Shown here in pieces: positions 32,914-46,385 of a stretch of 64,000 bases of DNA. The position numbers and the translations under genes were made by a program. The notes beneath the pieces were generated by a model. It did no database searches and was not told the DNA's origin. It was given only the letters and a program-made list of their open reading frames with translations. Source of the stretch: Ahaetulla prasina (lineage: Eukaryota > Chordata > Lepidosauria > Squamata > Colubridae); contig NC_080541.1 in assembly GCF_028640845.1 (NCBI RefSeq), positions 468,435 to 532,434 of the forward strand, read 5' to 3'. The first letter of the stretch is position 1; each line of letters starts with the position of its first letter.

Positions 32914-33320
32914 AGTGCCAGACCAGAAGCCCTTTTGGGAGCCTCTTCAGGATTGCCACAGCACGGCCAGTTGGAGCTGTGGGAACATGAGGGGGAGATA
33001 GAGATAACTGGGGAATATGTAGCCAAAATAACATCCTTTCCCGTGGGAGCCAAGGACACTCTACCAGGTGTTGGAGGGGCATGGACCAAAGCCAGCTGGA
33101 GCTGGGACTGTAACCTGATTGGGCCATGTGATGAACTTGTGACCTGGGGGCAAGAACGTGGGTTTTTAATTTGGGTGGGGAAAACTCCGGGTCCTTCAGA
33201 GTCGGGTTTTCACCAGCTGTGCTCTGCCAATATGACATTCCCAATAAAGTCATGTTCTGAGGAAACTCCAGGCCTCAGCGTTTTGATTGCTTTGGGTCTG
33301 TTACTTGGGACCCTAACACA
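32914..33320 (+). repeat. Solo LTR-like repeat (second copy)
   Basis: About 407 bp, from TGCCAGACCAG to GACCCTAACACA, with CCCAATAAAGTCATG as a polyadenylation-type signal near its end. It matches the outer LTR at 23469-24440. No target duplication is clear. Confidence 0.5.
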
Positions 33321-33757
33321 AAGTTGCTTCTCTGCCAGATCCAGACTCTCCACCAGGGTCTCCTTCACTTCCCTCCACTCTTCCCCCCTCCCATTTCTCT
33401 GCCTGAGTTTCGCTTCTAGTGGCTTAAAGCCCGTTTGCTACACACTCCATCCCCTCACCCCATTGCCTGGAGGAATTCATTTGGGAGGGGGCTGTGCTTG
33501 GAAACCCTTGACACCCGGCCACAGAAGTCACCTGCCAGCCCAGGCCATGGCAGCCCCTGCCAACCTCAGCTCTTTCCCTCGTGGCTTCGTCAGGCTGCAG
33601 CCATCCCCTCATGGCCCCAGGAAGCCTAACCTGAGCAGCTTCTCTGAGGGCAGCCGGGAAGATGGCCAGCTGGCTGCCTCTGTTAACGTGCCACCTAGGT
33701 TCCCGGTACACGTATGCACACACACACCCTGTGCACAGGGTTGTAGGAAGCCTCGTG

Positions 33758-33763
33758 TTTATT
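33758..33763 (-). terminator. Candidate poly(A) signal of the spectraplakin-like gene
   Basis: AATAAA on the minus strand, about 580 bp downstream of the last exon I can place. A candidate terminal exon between 34125 and 33770 is not settled, because more than one acceptor gives an open frame. Confidence 0.35.
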
Positions 33764-34339
33764 GCTCCTGGTGCTATGTCTGGCCCCAGGATTCAACCTG
33801 GCTGCTGCCTGCAGAGGGACGCCACTCATTCCAAAATCTGTCCCCTGGGCAGCTGGCTGGTGGGAGCACCAAAAAGCGCAACCCCGAAGGTGGTCTTGCT
33901 CCAAGAAAACCTCAGCTACGTTGCCAGGGAGGGCTGCAGAGAGCAGGGACAGGGATGCTTGTGGGGAAAAGGTGGGGCAGCCTGCTTAGCCTCCCAGGGA
34001 CCGGGGTGCCAATGGAGTGCTGCCCAGATCTCTCCACTGCTGCTCCCGGGGCCCGGAGAGGAAGGATGTGCTCCAGTGGTCAGGGTGCAGGGACATCACT
34101 TGAGGCAGCTTCTCTTCTGGGGTGACCTATGTAGAAGCAGAGGGAGCATCCCACAAAACAGGCCCAGCCCTTCATGGGGGCGACCATGGTTGAACAGCCC
34201 ACCCAAGTAAGGCTGCCAAACCCGAGTGTCCTGGATGGTTGCAGCAATCCCCTGGATGCTTGGGTGCAAGGGCTGGCCTGTTTCTCAGCCAGGGTGCATG
34301 CAGCCCCTCTGGCCACAGAGTCCAGCCACACACTCTCAC

Positions 34340-34463
34340 CTGAGGGCTCAGCATCAGGCCCAGCTGCTCCAGCAGCAAAGGCCAGCTCGGCCTCCCTGGT
34401 TGCCCCAGCAGGACTGCAAGAATGGAGGCACCGATCCCTTGAGCGTGCCTGGCGCAGTAAAGT
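34340..34463 (-). CDS. Spectraplakin-like exon: C-terminal tail, tentative
   Basis: 124 bp between CTTCCAG and CAG|GTGAGAG, phase 0 to 1. Reads [18 protein letters not shown]. No homology recognised; support is splice sites and open frame only. The last coding exon further left is not identified. Confidence 0.5.
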
Positions 34464-37400
34464 CTGGAAGGAGAGGGAGGAGAGGCCGACTGCAGGATTG
34501 CCAGAGCTGCCTCGGGGGCCATATGGGATTCTGCCCACCTGCTCCCCCCCACAAACCAGCTCACCTTCCTCAGGACAGGGCTGCTGGGTGCAGAGGCACT
34601 GCTGTACAAGCTGAGACTGGAGGTGGAGCAGCTAGGGGAGATTATCTTGGAAGCAGGGGCAGATTGGCTGCCTGCCCCCTTCCGCCCCAGAAGTCCCGGG
34701 GAGAGGTATCTTTCATTGATCTTCAGGTTGGTCCTTCCCTTGACTGCAGGAGAGAAAATCACCAAGATGGGGAGGCTGGGGTAGGGGAGGGGGAGGCAAT
34801 CGGACACTCATTCTGCTTGGCCTGCTTCTGAGGTTCTGGCACCTGCCCAGCCTCTCACCTCTGCAGGGGTCGTTCTTCACCAGGAACTCGTCCAGAGCCG
34901 TCCAGCCTCCCCCGACTCGCACCATCAGAGTACTTCGCAGAATCCGGACCATGCGCAGTTGCTGGCATTCCCCAAACTGGACAAGCAGTAGGAGAAGAGC
35001 ATTTGACAGAGGCCATTCTTGGGGTCCCCATAAGGGGAGAAGCCTTCCCCTCAGTCCCTCTCTCCTCAGGGCAGAGGCAGAGCCCTCTGGCACGGCTGCG
35101 CAGTTCATGAACCCCAAGGGCAGAGCTGGTGTGAGAAATGAGCGCCAGAAGAAGCCCCGACAGAGACCCTCTTCTGCCCCTTGGCCACCCAGGCTCCCCT
35201 GCCAGCTTAGAGCACCCTGACTCCGGAAGCTGATGTGGGTTCCTGGCTTAGCAGGAAGGGCCAAGAGACTTGGGATGCAGAGGGAACAAGGCTAAGAAAT
35301 CAGGGAGGGGACGATGATGACACAGGCTTACTCTGTAATGGGTGGCGCTGATTTGCTCCACTTGGAAACGCTTCACACAGTTGCACTCAGCCACTTGTCG
35401 TTTCACCTGGGTCACAAAAGAGAGGCAGTGGGGGGGGAGCCCCCAATTTCTCCTACACATGCATGCATTTGCAGGGGCCTAGACTTCACCCTGAGTTGCC
35501 AGCCTCTCTTTCCTCTCAGGGGAAATTCAATTGCCACAGGCCTGGGGTTCCTTGCCTGCTCTCACTCAGCAACTGCTGGAACTCAGCCACTGCTGAGTGG
35601 GTGCTGCTTATGACTGGCCCTCAAAACCCTCCCAGCACAGCATCCTGTGGTCACTTGGTCGCCTTTGCCAACCTTCCAATGAGAAAATTCAGCAGGGAAA
35701 CCGTCAGGAAGTAGCAAAAGGCGACACCATATGAAGTTACACTGGAGAACGTCATAGGATTCACTGAGAACGGCAACAGAAGTGTGAGCTCTTGCTTTAC
35801 GGCTGCATCACTTGGGCGATGGAAATCCCAGACCCAGAGGCTCTTTCCAGCTGGGACCCCCCCGCACCCCTCCCACCATCGACTCACATTCCTGGGCATC
35901 ACCCCTTCCCTCCCGTTTCTCTGCCCAGTGCTGTCCCCAGCGCTCAGCTGCCTCTCCAAAGGCGGGGGAAGTTGGCTGCAGACTCCCTCAGTGGGGCTAA
36001 GCATCTGCTGAGGCATCTCGGCAGAGCCTAACCCTCCCTCCTCAGTTGGGCTGAAGAGCCCCAGTTCCCCTGCGGAGATTTGCGACTGCAGCCTCTTTAG
36101 GACTCCCAGTCTGCTCAGGTTCCTCTTTCAAAGGAAGCACCTAAATGCCTTCCAGGGACAGAACCGGGGAGACTCTGAAGCTGCAGTTCTGGTGTCAAAC
36201 TGCACAAGTGTGTGTATGGGGTGGGCACCATCTCCTACCTCCTCTTGGATGTGCTCCATGTTGGCCACCCTGTGCAGGATGTCCCGGCTGGGATGCAGAG
36301 CACTGATAAATTCATAATAATCAATAAAACCATCCCTGTTCACATCAAAGATTTTGGCCACTGCTTTCATCTCCGGCAGGCTGGTGGGGAACTCTGGAGA
36401 GGAAAGAAAGGAGTGGAGGAGGCCGACACCCCCCTGCATCCCCGGCCATGTCCATAAGAGTTCACGAAGGGAAGCAAACGCACCACAGAGGCCGAGGGGG
36501 CGGCCCTTGCAAGGGGCTCACGCAGGAAACCTGGACCTCTCGGCCTGTCCCCATGGAAGGCACCCGGCCCACATCTGTGGTGCCCTGCAGGATGGCAGCC
36601 CAGGAGCAGCACTCACTGGAGGCCAGGACATGCCCAACAAACTCCTTCTGGGTGATGCGCCCATCTTGGTCTCGGTCAATGCTACGAAAGATGTCCAGGA
36701 CCCGGGACTTCCTGTGGCTGATCCACTGCAGGTACCGTTTTCGCCAGACAGCAAAGTCGAAGCCAGTCATTTCTTCCAGCTGTGTGCGAGACAGAGAGTG
36801 CACGCACCCAGCTATGGGTGCCAGGCACAAGGACCCCATAAGGGCGCCTGAGGAAAGTCCACAAGCAGGGTCCCATGCCTTCCATTGCTCCTCATCCCCA
36901 TGGTGGACCAAGAGAGGAGGGAGCTGGCCCAGGAGGGAACTGGCGCCATAGTTCCCCATCAAGCTGCCCAATCCCACTGGAGGTAGCCAAAGGCAGCCCA
37001 GGCCTTCCACCCAGACATCCGGGATGGTGGAACCCTGACGTCTCAGGGCTACCAGGGGACCTGGGGCTTGCCACTTGAATCGGGTCCCTCTCTGCATCTG
37101 CCCCACCACTCCAGGGTGGCTCTTCGCCCACAGCACTTGGCTGTCCTCACCTCCTGAAGGCGCTGCTGAGAACTCTGGAGCCGATGCTGCCGGTCCTGAG
37201 CTGCCAGCCAGAGGCATTGCCAGCGGTGCACCAGTTGGGCTAGGAGTGGGTTCTGGGGCTCCAGGTCTTCCAGGGGCACAAAGGAGGGATGGGGCAAACT
37301 TCTGCTGGCACCATGCCAACCTGCAAGGTGGGGAGGGAGGGTCCTAGCTAAAACCTGGTGCTATTAAATAGCTGGCTGCCATTTGAGAGAAAGGGTGCAG

Positions 37401-40400
37401 AGGGCACATGAGAACCCTGAGCATCTCCCCCCAGGGTGTCGATTAGGGCATCCAAACGGGAGGCAAATGTAAGAGGAGCTGTGAGCTGGGTTTTAACAGA
37501 GGCTCCACTCACCTGCCCTCCTGTAAGTGGACTGTGGGGCAGAGGAGAGAGTGAGTGAGCAGGTTAGACACAGGCCAGAGCTGAAGGAAGGCTGAGAAAG
37601 AGGCTCAATAAGACAGCACCTTGATCTTCTTTGGTTCAAGATGGATGGAGAGAAACCCCTGAGGCAGGGGTGAAATCTAAAAATTTTCCCTACCGGTTCT
37701 GCGGGCGTGGCTTAATTGGTGGGCGTGGCTTGGTGGTCAGATGGCTTGGTGGGTGTGGCCAATAACAATAAATAATAAAAATAATAAACAAAGTATAAAA
37801 AAACAATAAGAGGTACCAAAAACCAACTTTCACACTTTACACACACACAACAAACACAACTGACTCACACACAATGTAAAAGCAGCTGCACTTCACACTT
37901 CACATAGCCACAAAAAGCTCAAAAACCAACTTTCACACTTTACACACACACAACACAACACAACACAACACAACTGACTCACACACAATGTAAGAGCAGC
38001 TGCACTTCACACTTCACACAGCCATAAAAAGCTCAAAAACCAACTTTCACAATTTACACACACACAACTAACACACACACACAATATGCCACATACAGCT
38101 TTCTGAGATTTTGTGTGTTTGTGTAGTTAGAATGAAACACTACAGAAACACACCAAATCTCAGAAAGCTGCACAAATATTTTATTTTATTATTTTATTTT
38201 ATTTTATTGTGGACTTCAAATCCCAGAGTTCCAAAGCCAGTCAGCTGATCACCAAGGAAATAGATTAGCTGAGCAATTGATTCTGTCTGGCTGAAACTGA
38301 AACTGCTTTCGGGCTGTGGCCATGCATTCATCAGTAATCAGGTAAGTGCCTTAGAATCTCTACTCTTATTTGTAGAAAATATGTTTTCTACAAGTAAGAG
38401 TACAAGAAAGGTTCTGCTGTTTTTTACTTTTAAAGGCCTGTTTCGGCTGAAGCAAAACCGGCTTTTAAAAGTAAAAAAAAAACACCTCTGCAGATGGTGC
38501 GGCTCAGCAGAGGCAGGGGGGAGGGGCCAGGGATTTTTGCTACCGGTCCTCCGAACCAGCAGCTGCCATTGCTACCGGATTGTGCGATCCCGTCCGATCC
38601 GGGAGCATTTCACCCCTGCCCTGAGGGTTTTTGAGATTCTGCCCTTCTCCCTTACGAGTACCAAGGCCATACCTGGGATCTTACCAGGCCTGTTCCTTGA
38701 CTGCCATCAGTCCTGAAAGGCCCTCCCTATCGCAGGGGAGAGGGTTATTTTGAAATTTCCTTCTCATGGCTCCCTCCCTCTCAGGACTGCGCAAAGTTCT
38801 CTAGCCGTCCCCTGCCTGTTCCTATCCCTAACCCTATCCCACCCCATGACTAGTAGCAGAAATAAGGATGCAGTGAGGTCCCTGCCGAAGGAGAGGAAGG
38901 AAGGGGGTTCCTGTTTTCTTTCCCTCCCTTCCCACTGCGGAGGTGGCAGCTGTACCTGAGAAGCCCATAGTGGGGGGGGGATGTGCAGCACTTGGGGAAG
39001 ATGTGAGAAGGAGAGCATCTGGTGTGGCCTTATCCATACTCCAAAGCCACACTCATATTACAAAACACCAATAAAATTCTTGTGCTCCCAAGATTATTGA
39101 CCCTGGGGTGGCAGTTGAGACCCCCAGACTTTTAGTCATGGGGGACTTTAACTTGCCATCTTCCGGCTCGTCATCGACAGCAGCTCGGGAGTTCACGGCT
39201 TCCATGACGGCCTTGGACCTGACCCAAGTAGTTGATGGCCCTACTCACATTGGGGGTGGCACTCTGGACTTGATTTTTGTCTCTGGTCAGTGGTTGAGAG
39301 ATCTGGACTTGAAGGAAATAGTCATTGAACCTTTGTCATGGTCAGATCACTCTCTCCTTCGCCTGGACTTTCTGACCGCCATTCAACACCGCAGGGAGAC
39401 GGAGCCGATACGTTGGTTCCGTCCCAGGCGCCTGATGGACCCGGAGAGGTTCCGGACGGAGCTTGGGCCACTTCCTGAGGGGCTGGCTCACGGCTCGGTT
39501 GAGGAACTTGTTGCGGCCTGGGAACGGGCCGCGGCGGGGGCCTTAGACCGTGTCGTGCCTTTGCGGCCTCTGACCCGGCACAGGTCCCAACCGGCTCCTT
39601 GGTTCTCCGAGGAGCTGAGAGGGATGAAGCGCCGGAGAAGACGCCTAGAGAGTTCCTGGAGGTCTAGCCGTTCGGAAGCTGATCGGACACTAGTGAAGTC
39701 CTATAATAGGGCTTACCTAGTGGCATTGAGGGAAGCGAGGCGTAGCTACGGGTCTGGATGGGGAGAAACAGGCTCAAGCTCAATCCCTCCAAGACAGAGT
39801 GGCTGTGGATGCCGGCATCCCGGTACAGTCAGCTGAGTCCACGGCTGACTGTTGGGGGCCAGTCATTGGCCCCGATGGAGAGGGTGCGCAACTTGGGCGT
39901 CCTCCTGGATGAACGGCTGTCTTTTGAAGATCATTTGACGGCCGTCTCCAGGAGAGCTTTCTACCAGGTTCGCCTGGTGCACCAGTTGCGCCCCTTTCTA
40001 GACCGGGATGCTCTATGCACGGTCACTCACGCCCTCGTGACGTCTCGCCTGGATTACTGCAATGCTCTCTACATGGGGCTCCCCTTGAAGGGCATCCGGA
40101 GACTGCAGTTAGTTCAGAATGCAGCTGCACGGGTTATAGAGGGAGCCCCTCGTGGCTCCCGTATGACTCCTATCCTGCGCAGACTGCACTGGCTACCTGT
40201 GGCCTTCCGGGTGCGCTTCAAGGTTTTGGTAACCATCTTTAAAGCGCTCCATGGCATAGGGCCGGGTTACTTACGGGACCGCCTACTGCTACCGAATACC
40301 TCTCACCGACCCGTGCGCTCTCACAGAGAGGGACTCCTCAGGGTGCCGTCAGCTAGGCAGTGTCGTCTGGCGACGCCCAGGGGAAGAGCCTTCTCTGTGG

Positions 40401-43400
40401 GGGCTCCCACCCTCTGGAACGAACTCCCCCCAGGACTCCGTCAACTTCCGGACCTCCGAACCTTCCGTCGTGAGCTTAAGACACATTTATTCATCTGTGC
40501 AGGACTGGACTAGATTTTAAATTTATAGGGGTTTAAACTGGTTTTAATATTTATATTATTTTTAAGAATCTGGCTTTAGAATAAGTTTTTTAATGGTTAT
40601 TTTAATTTGTACATAAATGTTTTATTTGCCTGTGAACCGCCCTGAGTCCTTCGGGAGATAGGGCGGTATACAAATACGAATAAATAAATAAATAAATAAA
40701 CATGATTTACAACTGGGGCGGCATGCTTTTCTGTGGTATGGGAAAAATAAGATACATGGATATTTTCAGAGACATTATATAAGAAGTGCACTAATGATGG
40801 TATGGGAGAAAACTAAAGAACAACATTATTTCAGGATACTGGTCTGGTTTTCAACAATGGAAGCATTGATTCACCCAAATGTTATTAATATGGGAAATAT
40901 TGTTAGGTACAAAGACATTTTGAATGAAAAGGGAGAACTCAAAAACATCAAAAACATCATTAAAAAAGGACAACGAAGAATGTTCTTTCTGCGCCAACTC
41001 AGTAAGCTCAAACTGCCCAAGGAGCTGCTGATCCAATTCTACAGAGGAATTATTGAGTCTGTCATTTGCACCTCTATAACTATCTGGTTCGGTTCTGCAA
41101 CCCAACAAGAAAAACACAGACTTCAGAGGATAATTAGAACTGCAGAAAAAATAATTGCTACCAACTTGCCTTCCATTGAGGACCTGTATACTGCACGAAT
41201 CAAGAAGAGGGCCGTGAAAATATTTGCAGATCCCTCGCATCCTGGACATAAACTGTTTCAACTCCTACCCTCAAAACGACACTATAGAGCACTGCACACC
41301 AGAACAACTAGACACAAGAACAGTTTTTTCCCGAAGGCCATCACTCTGCTAAACAAATAATTCCATCAACACTGTCAGACTATTTACTGAATCTATACTA
41401 CTATTAATCGTTTCATAGTTCCCATCGCCAATCTCTTTCCACTTATGACTGTATGACTATAACTTGTTGCTGGCAATCCTTATGATTTATATTGATATAT
41501 TGATCATCAATTGTGTTGTAAATGTTGTACCTTGATGAACGTATCTTTTCTTTTATGTACACTGAGAGCATATGCACCAAGACAAATTCCTTGTGTGTCC
41601 AATCACACTTGGCCAATAAAAAATTCATTCTAACTGAAAACGAAAGAGGAAATGAGTGAGCAAGGGATCAATTTATCATGGTATGCACATTCTAGATAGG
41701 AGAAAGATGTAAAATCACAGAGTTTTTATAAAGAATCAACAAAATTAGATAAAATTTTAACAGGAAGAGATGAAAGATTAATAAAAAAACCTGTATAATT
41801 ATTTACTGGGTGAAAAGCTAGCAAAGGAACAAGGAAAGGAGCGATAACATGGGCAAAATTTTTTGGTTACACGATAGAACTAGATAAATGGCAGAAATTG
41901 TGAGACAGGAATTAAAAATTAACGATGTCAACTGCATATAAAGAGAATTTATATAAGATGTTTTATATATGGCATCTTCCACCGGTGAGGTTGGCAAAGA
42001 TGTTTAAAGACAAATCAACTAAATGTTGGAAGTGCCACCAGATACCTGGATCTTATTATCATATGTGGTGGACATGTGGAGAAGCAAAGAAGTATTGGAC
42101 AAAAATAAAGTTATGGTTGGAAAAGATGATACAACAATGTATTGAGTTCAAACCAGAAATATTCTTGTTGGGGATCTCGCCTAAAACTTATAACAAAGAA
42201 AATATATATTTAATTATTCATGTATTAACAGCAGCTAGAATTGTATTTGCACAATATTGGAAAAGTGAAGAGATTCCTACTGAAGAGAAGGTGATTAGGA
42301 AAATATTAGAATGTGCAGAAATGAATAGACTAACACTAGCAATTAAAGAGAAAGAACAAACTTTTGGGGTTTTTTTGCATTTATATCCCACCCTTCTCCG
42401 AAGACTCAGGGCGGCTTACACTATGTCAAGCAATAGTCTTCATCCATTTGTATATTATATACAAAGTCAACTTATTGCCCCCAACAATCTGGGTCCTCAT
42501 TTTACCTACCTTATAATGGATGGAAGGCTGAGTCAACCTTGGGCCTGGTGGGGCTTGAACCTGCAGTAATTGCAGGCAGATGCTGTTAATAACAGACTGT
42601 CTTACCAGTCTGAGCCACAGAGGCCCTGATTATTATATGATATGGGAAGTATTTTACCAATGGTTAGAGGAAAAAAAGGAAACTGGAAAGAAAGGAAGAA
42701 GACAATAAGAATAGAAAATATATTAAAATAGAGATAAGAATAAAAGTAATTTATAATATGAGTATGATGAGAATAACTATGCTTAATGTTATTATTGTAT
42801 TTCTACTAGAATATATGTTATGAAGGAAATGAAGAATTACACAAGGTATAATTGTTTAATGTATATTGTTTAATGTATTGTTTAATTGTTTAATTTATAT
42901 CTGAGTTACTTAGCAATAAATTCATAGATTTTCTGGAGAAACATTTAAACTGAACAGTGGGGACAGAGAATTAATTGATACAGAACATTTCTGTCCCCAG
43001 CAATCCAAAATTAATAAGGTTATCAATGCATGTAACATAGATGTCTGTGTGGATAAGATTATCAGCCCTGCCATCAAGCAAAACCAAGCATTTAATAGTG
43101 AGTGCCATACCAAGTGCACTAATCAAACAGGTGACAAGAAAGTAGGGGCAGTCATGCACAACACAGGTTATGTAGACAGTAAACACAAGGTCAATCAAAA
43201 TGGACTCAAATGTCTATACACCAATGCACAGAGTATGAGGAATAAACAGGGTGAATTAGAAATTCAAGTAAATGAGAGCAGATATGATATTGTTGCCCTT
43301 ACGGAAACTTGGTGGGATGAAACTGACAAATGGAACATACAGCTAGAGGGATATAAATTATTTAAAAGAAATAGACCAAATAAAAGAGGAGGTGGAGTTG

Positions 43401-46307
43401 CACTATATATAAGAAATAACTACATCTCTACAGAAATAGAGCACAACAATGACGAAAATTATCTTGAATGCGTTTGGGTCAATATTAAAGGGAGAGAAAA
43501 TGATATTGCCATATGCCTATACTATAGGCCACCCAACCAAACAGAGGAAGTAGATGAACTTTTTGCTAGTCAGCTAACTAAGGTATGTAGGAAGCACATC
43601 ACAGTAGTAATGAGGGATTTTAACTACTCTGACATCAACTGGGAAACAAACTCTGCACCAAGTAGAAAATCCAACAGCTTCCTAACAAATCTAGCAGACA
43701 ACTTTGTTTCCCAAAAAGTAGAGACGGGAACAAGGGGATCAGCCATACTGGACTTAATTCTCACTAACAGAGATGAAATGATAGAAGGTGTTGAAGCTAT
43801 AGGAATCTTGGGGGCAAGTGATCACGCTATATTGGAATTCAACATTATGCAAACACAAGTAGTAGAACAAAGTCAAACTAGAGTCCTGGACTTCAAGAGA
43901 GCTAATTTCAGTAAACTCAGAGAGAGCTTGAGAAGGATTCCATGGATGAGAATCTTCAAGGGGAAAACAACTCAAGAAGCCTGGGAAATTTTGAAAAGTG
44001 AGATTATAAAAGTGCAGTCTAGCACAATACCGATGAGGAAGAAAAATAATAGATCTCAAAAGAAACCAGCATGGATGCATAAAGAACTATCTGACAAATT
44101 GAAAGACAAAAAGGACACATATAAAAAGTGGAAAGAGGGGCAAATAACTAAGGCAGAATATCAGCAAATAGCCCGAGCCTGTAAAGATGAAGTGAGGAAA
44201 GCTAAGGCTCACAATGAACAAAGGCTAGTGACAAAAGTATAAAATAACAAAAAAAGCTTCTTCCAACATATTAAAAACAAGAAAAAAGTCAAGGAAACAA
44301 TTGGCCCATTGCTGGGAGAAAGTGGCAAGAAGGTGACAAGCAACAGGGAGAAAGCAGATCTACTTAACTCATATTTTGCATCTGTCTTTACACATAAGGA
44401 AAAAACAATCCAACCTATCAAAAACAGCACCACAAAAAACAGATTAGGAACACAAGTTAAAATAGGGAAGAAAATGGTAAGTGAACATCTGTCTACCCTA
44501 GACGAGTTCAAATCACCAGGACCGGATGGATTACATCCCAGGGTTCTGAAGGAACTGGCAGACAAAATCTCAGAACCACTGAACTATATCTTTCAAAGAT
44601 CCTGGAGCACAGGGGAACTGCCAGAGGACTGGAAAAGAGCTGATGTAGTTCCCATCTTCAAAAAAGGAAAAAAAACAGATCCAGGAAACTACAGACCTAT
44701 CAGCCTAACCTCAGTACCAGGGAAGATTCTGGAAAAGATAATCAAGCAACGAATCACCGAACACCAAGAAGCAAACAAAATAATAACCAAAAGCCAACAT
44801 GGGTTTGTCAAAAACAGATCATGACAGACTAATCTTATTGCATTCTTTGACAAAGTGACAAAATTAGTGGACCAGAGGAATGCTGTCAATATAATTTACT
44901 TGGACTTCAGTAAAGCATTTGATAAGTAGACCATAACCTACTACTAGATAAAGTAGAAAAATGTGGGTTGGACAGCACCACCACCAGATGGATTCGTAAC
45001 TGGCTGACCAACCGCACTCAACGTGTAGTCCTCAACGGAACTACATCCACATGGAGGGAAGTATGCAGTGGAGTACCCCAAGGCTCTGTTTTAGGCCCAG
45101 TACTCTTCAACATCTTCATCAATGACTTGGACGAGGGGATAGATGGGGAACTCATCAAATTTGCAGATGACACCAAGCTGGCAAGAATAGCCAACACTCC
45201 AGAAGATAGGCTCAAGATACAGAAAGATCTTGACAGACTTGAACATTGGGCACTATCTAATAAAATGAAATTCAACAGTGAAAAAAGCAAGGTTCTACAT
45301 TTAGGCCAAAAAAACAAAATGCACAAGGTACATGTGGTACCTTGCTCAATAGTAGTAACTGTGAGAGGGATCTTGGAGTCCTAGTGAACAACCATTTAGA
45401 TATGAGCCAGCAGTGTGCAGCAGCTGCCAAAAAAGCCAACACAATTCTGGGCTGCATAAACAGAGGGATAGAATCAAGATCACATGAAATGTTAATACCA
45501 CTTTATAATGCCTTGGTAAAGCCACACTTGGAATGTTGCATTCAGTTTTGGTCGCCACGATGTAAAAAGGATGTTGAGACTCTAGAAAGAGGGCAGAGAA
45601 GAGCAACAAAGATGATTAGGGAGGCTGGAGGCTAAAACTTATGAAGAAGGGCCTCTGGTGGCTCAGCAGACTAAGTCTGTCTGTTATTAACACAGCTGCT
45701 TGCAATTACTGCAAGTTCAAGACCCACCAGGCCCAAGGTTGACTCAGCCTTCCACCCTTTATAAGGTAGGTAAAATGACCCAGATTGTTGGGGGCAATAA
45801 AAGTTGACTTTGTATATAATATACAAATGGATGAAGACTATTGCTTAACACTGTGTAAGCCGCCCTGAGTCTTCGGAGAAGGGCGGGATATAAATTCAAA
45901 TAAAATAAAAAAAAAAAAGAATGGTTGCAGGAACTCGGTATGCCTAGTTTAATGAAAAGAAGGACTAGGGGAGGCATGATAGCAGTGTTCCAATATGTCA
46001 GGGGTTGCCACAAAGAAGAGGGATTCAAACTATTCTCCGAAACACCTGAGGGTAGAACAAGAAGCAATGGGTAGAAACTAATCAAGGAGAGAAGCAACCT
46101 AGAACTAAGGAGAAATTTCCTGACAGAACAATTAATCAGTGGAACAACTTGCCTGCAGAAGTTGTAAATGCTCCAACACTGGAAATTTTTAAGAAAATGT
46201 TGGATAGCCATTTGTCTGAAATGGTGTAGGGTTTCCTGCCTGGGCAGGGGGTTGGACTAGAAGACCTCCAAGGTCTCTTCCAACTCTGATGATGATGATG
46301 ATGATGA

Positions 46308-46385
<78 letters not shown>

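Larger units (their letters stand above)
42921..46383 (+). mobile_element. CR1 LINE, nearly complete ORF2, with a nested SINE
   Basis: About 3.2 kb of CR1 excluding a 270-bp SINE at 45649-45918. Endonuclease, reverse transcriptase and the C-terminal region are all visible, followed by the 3' UTR with GGGGGTTGGACTAGAAGACC and a GAT/ATT microsatellite. It sits in the L1 3' region. The 5' boundary is approximate. Confidence 0.87.

Noticed and set aside
32935..34125. 396-codon plus-strand open frame
   Set aside because: It crosses an LTR-like repeat and then runs antisense to the 3' end of the spectraplakin-like gene. No domain, no splice support; GC content explains its length.
34172..34831. 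Long frames on both strands around the gene tail
   Set aside because: Parts are shadows of the Ser-rich exon at 34565-34743 or read through its splice sites.
42366..45918. tRNA genes suggested by box A and box B motifs
   Set aside because: The motifs belong to tRNA-derived SINEs with LINE-like tails; no cloverleaf is maintained.
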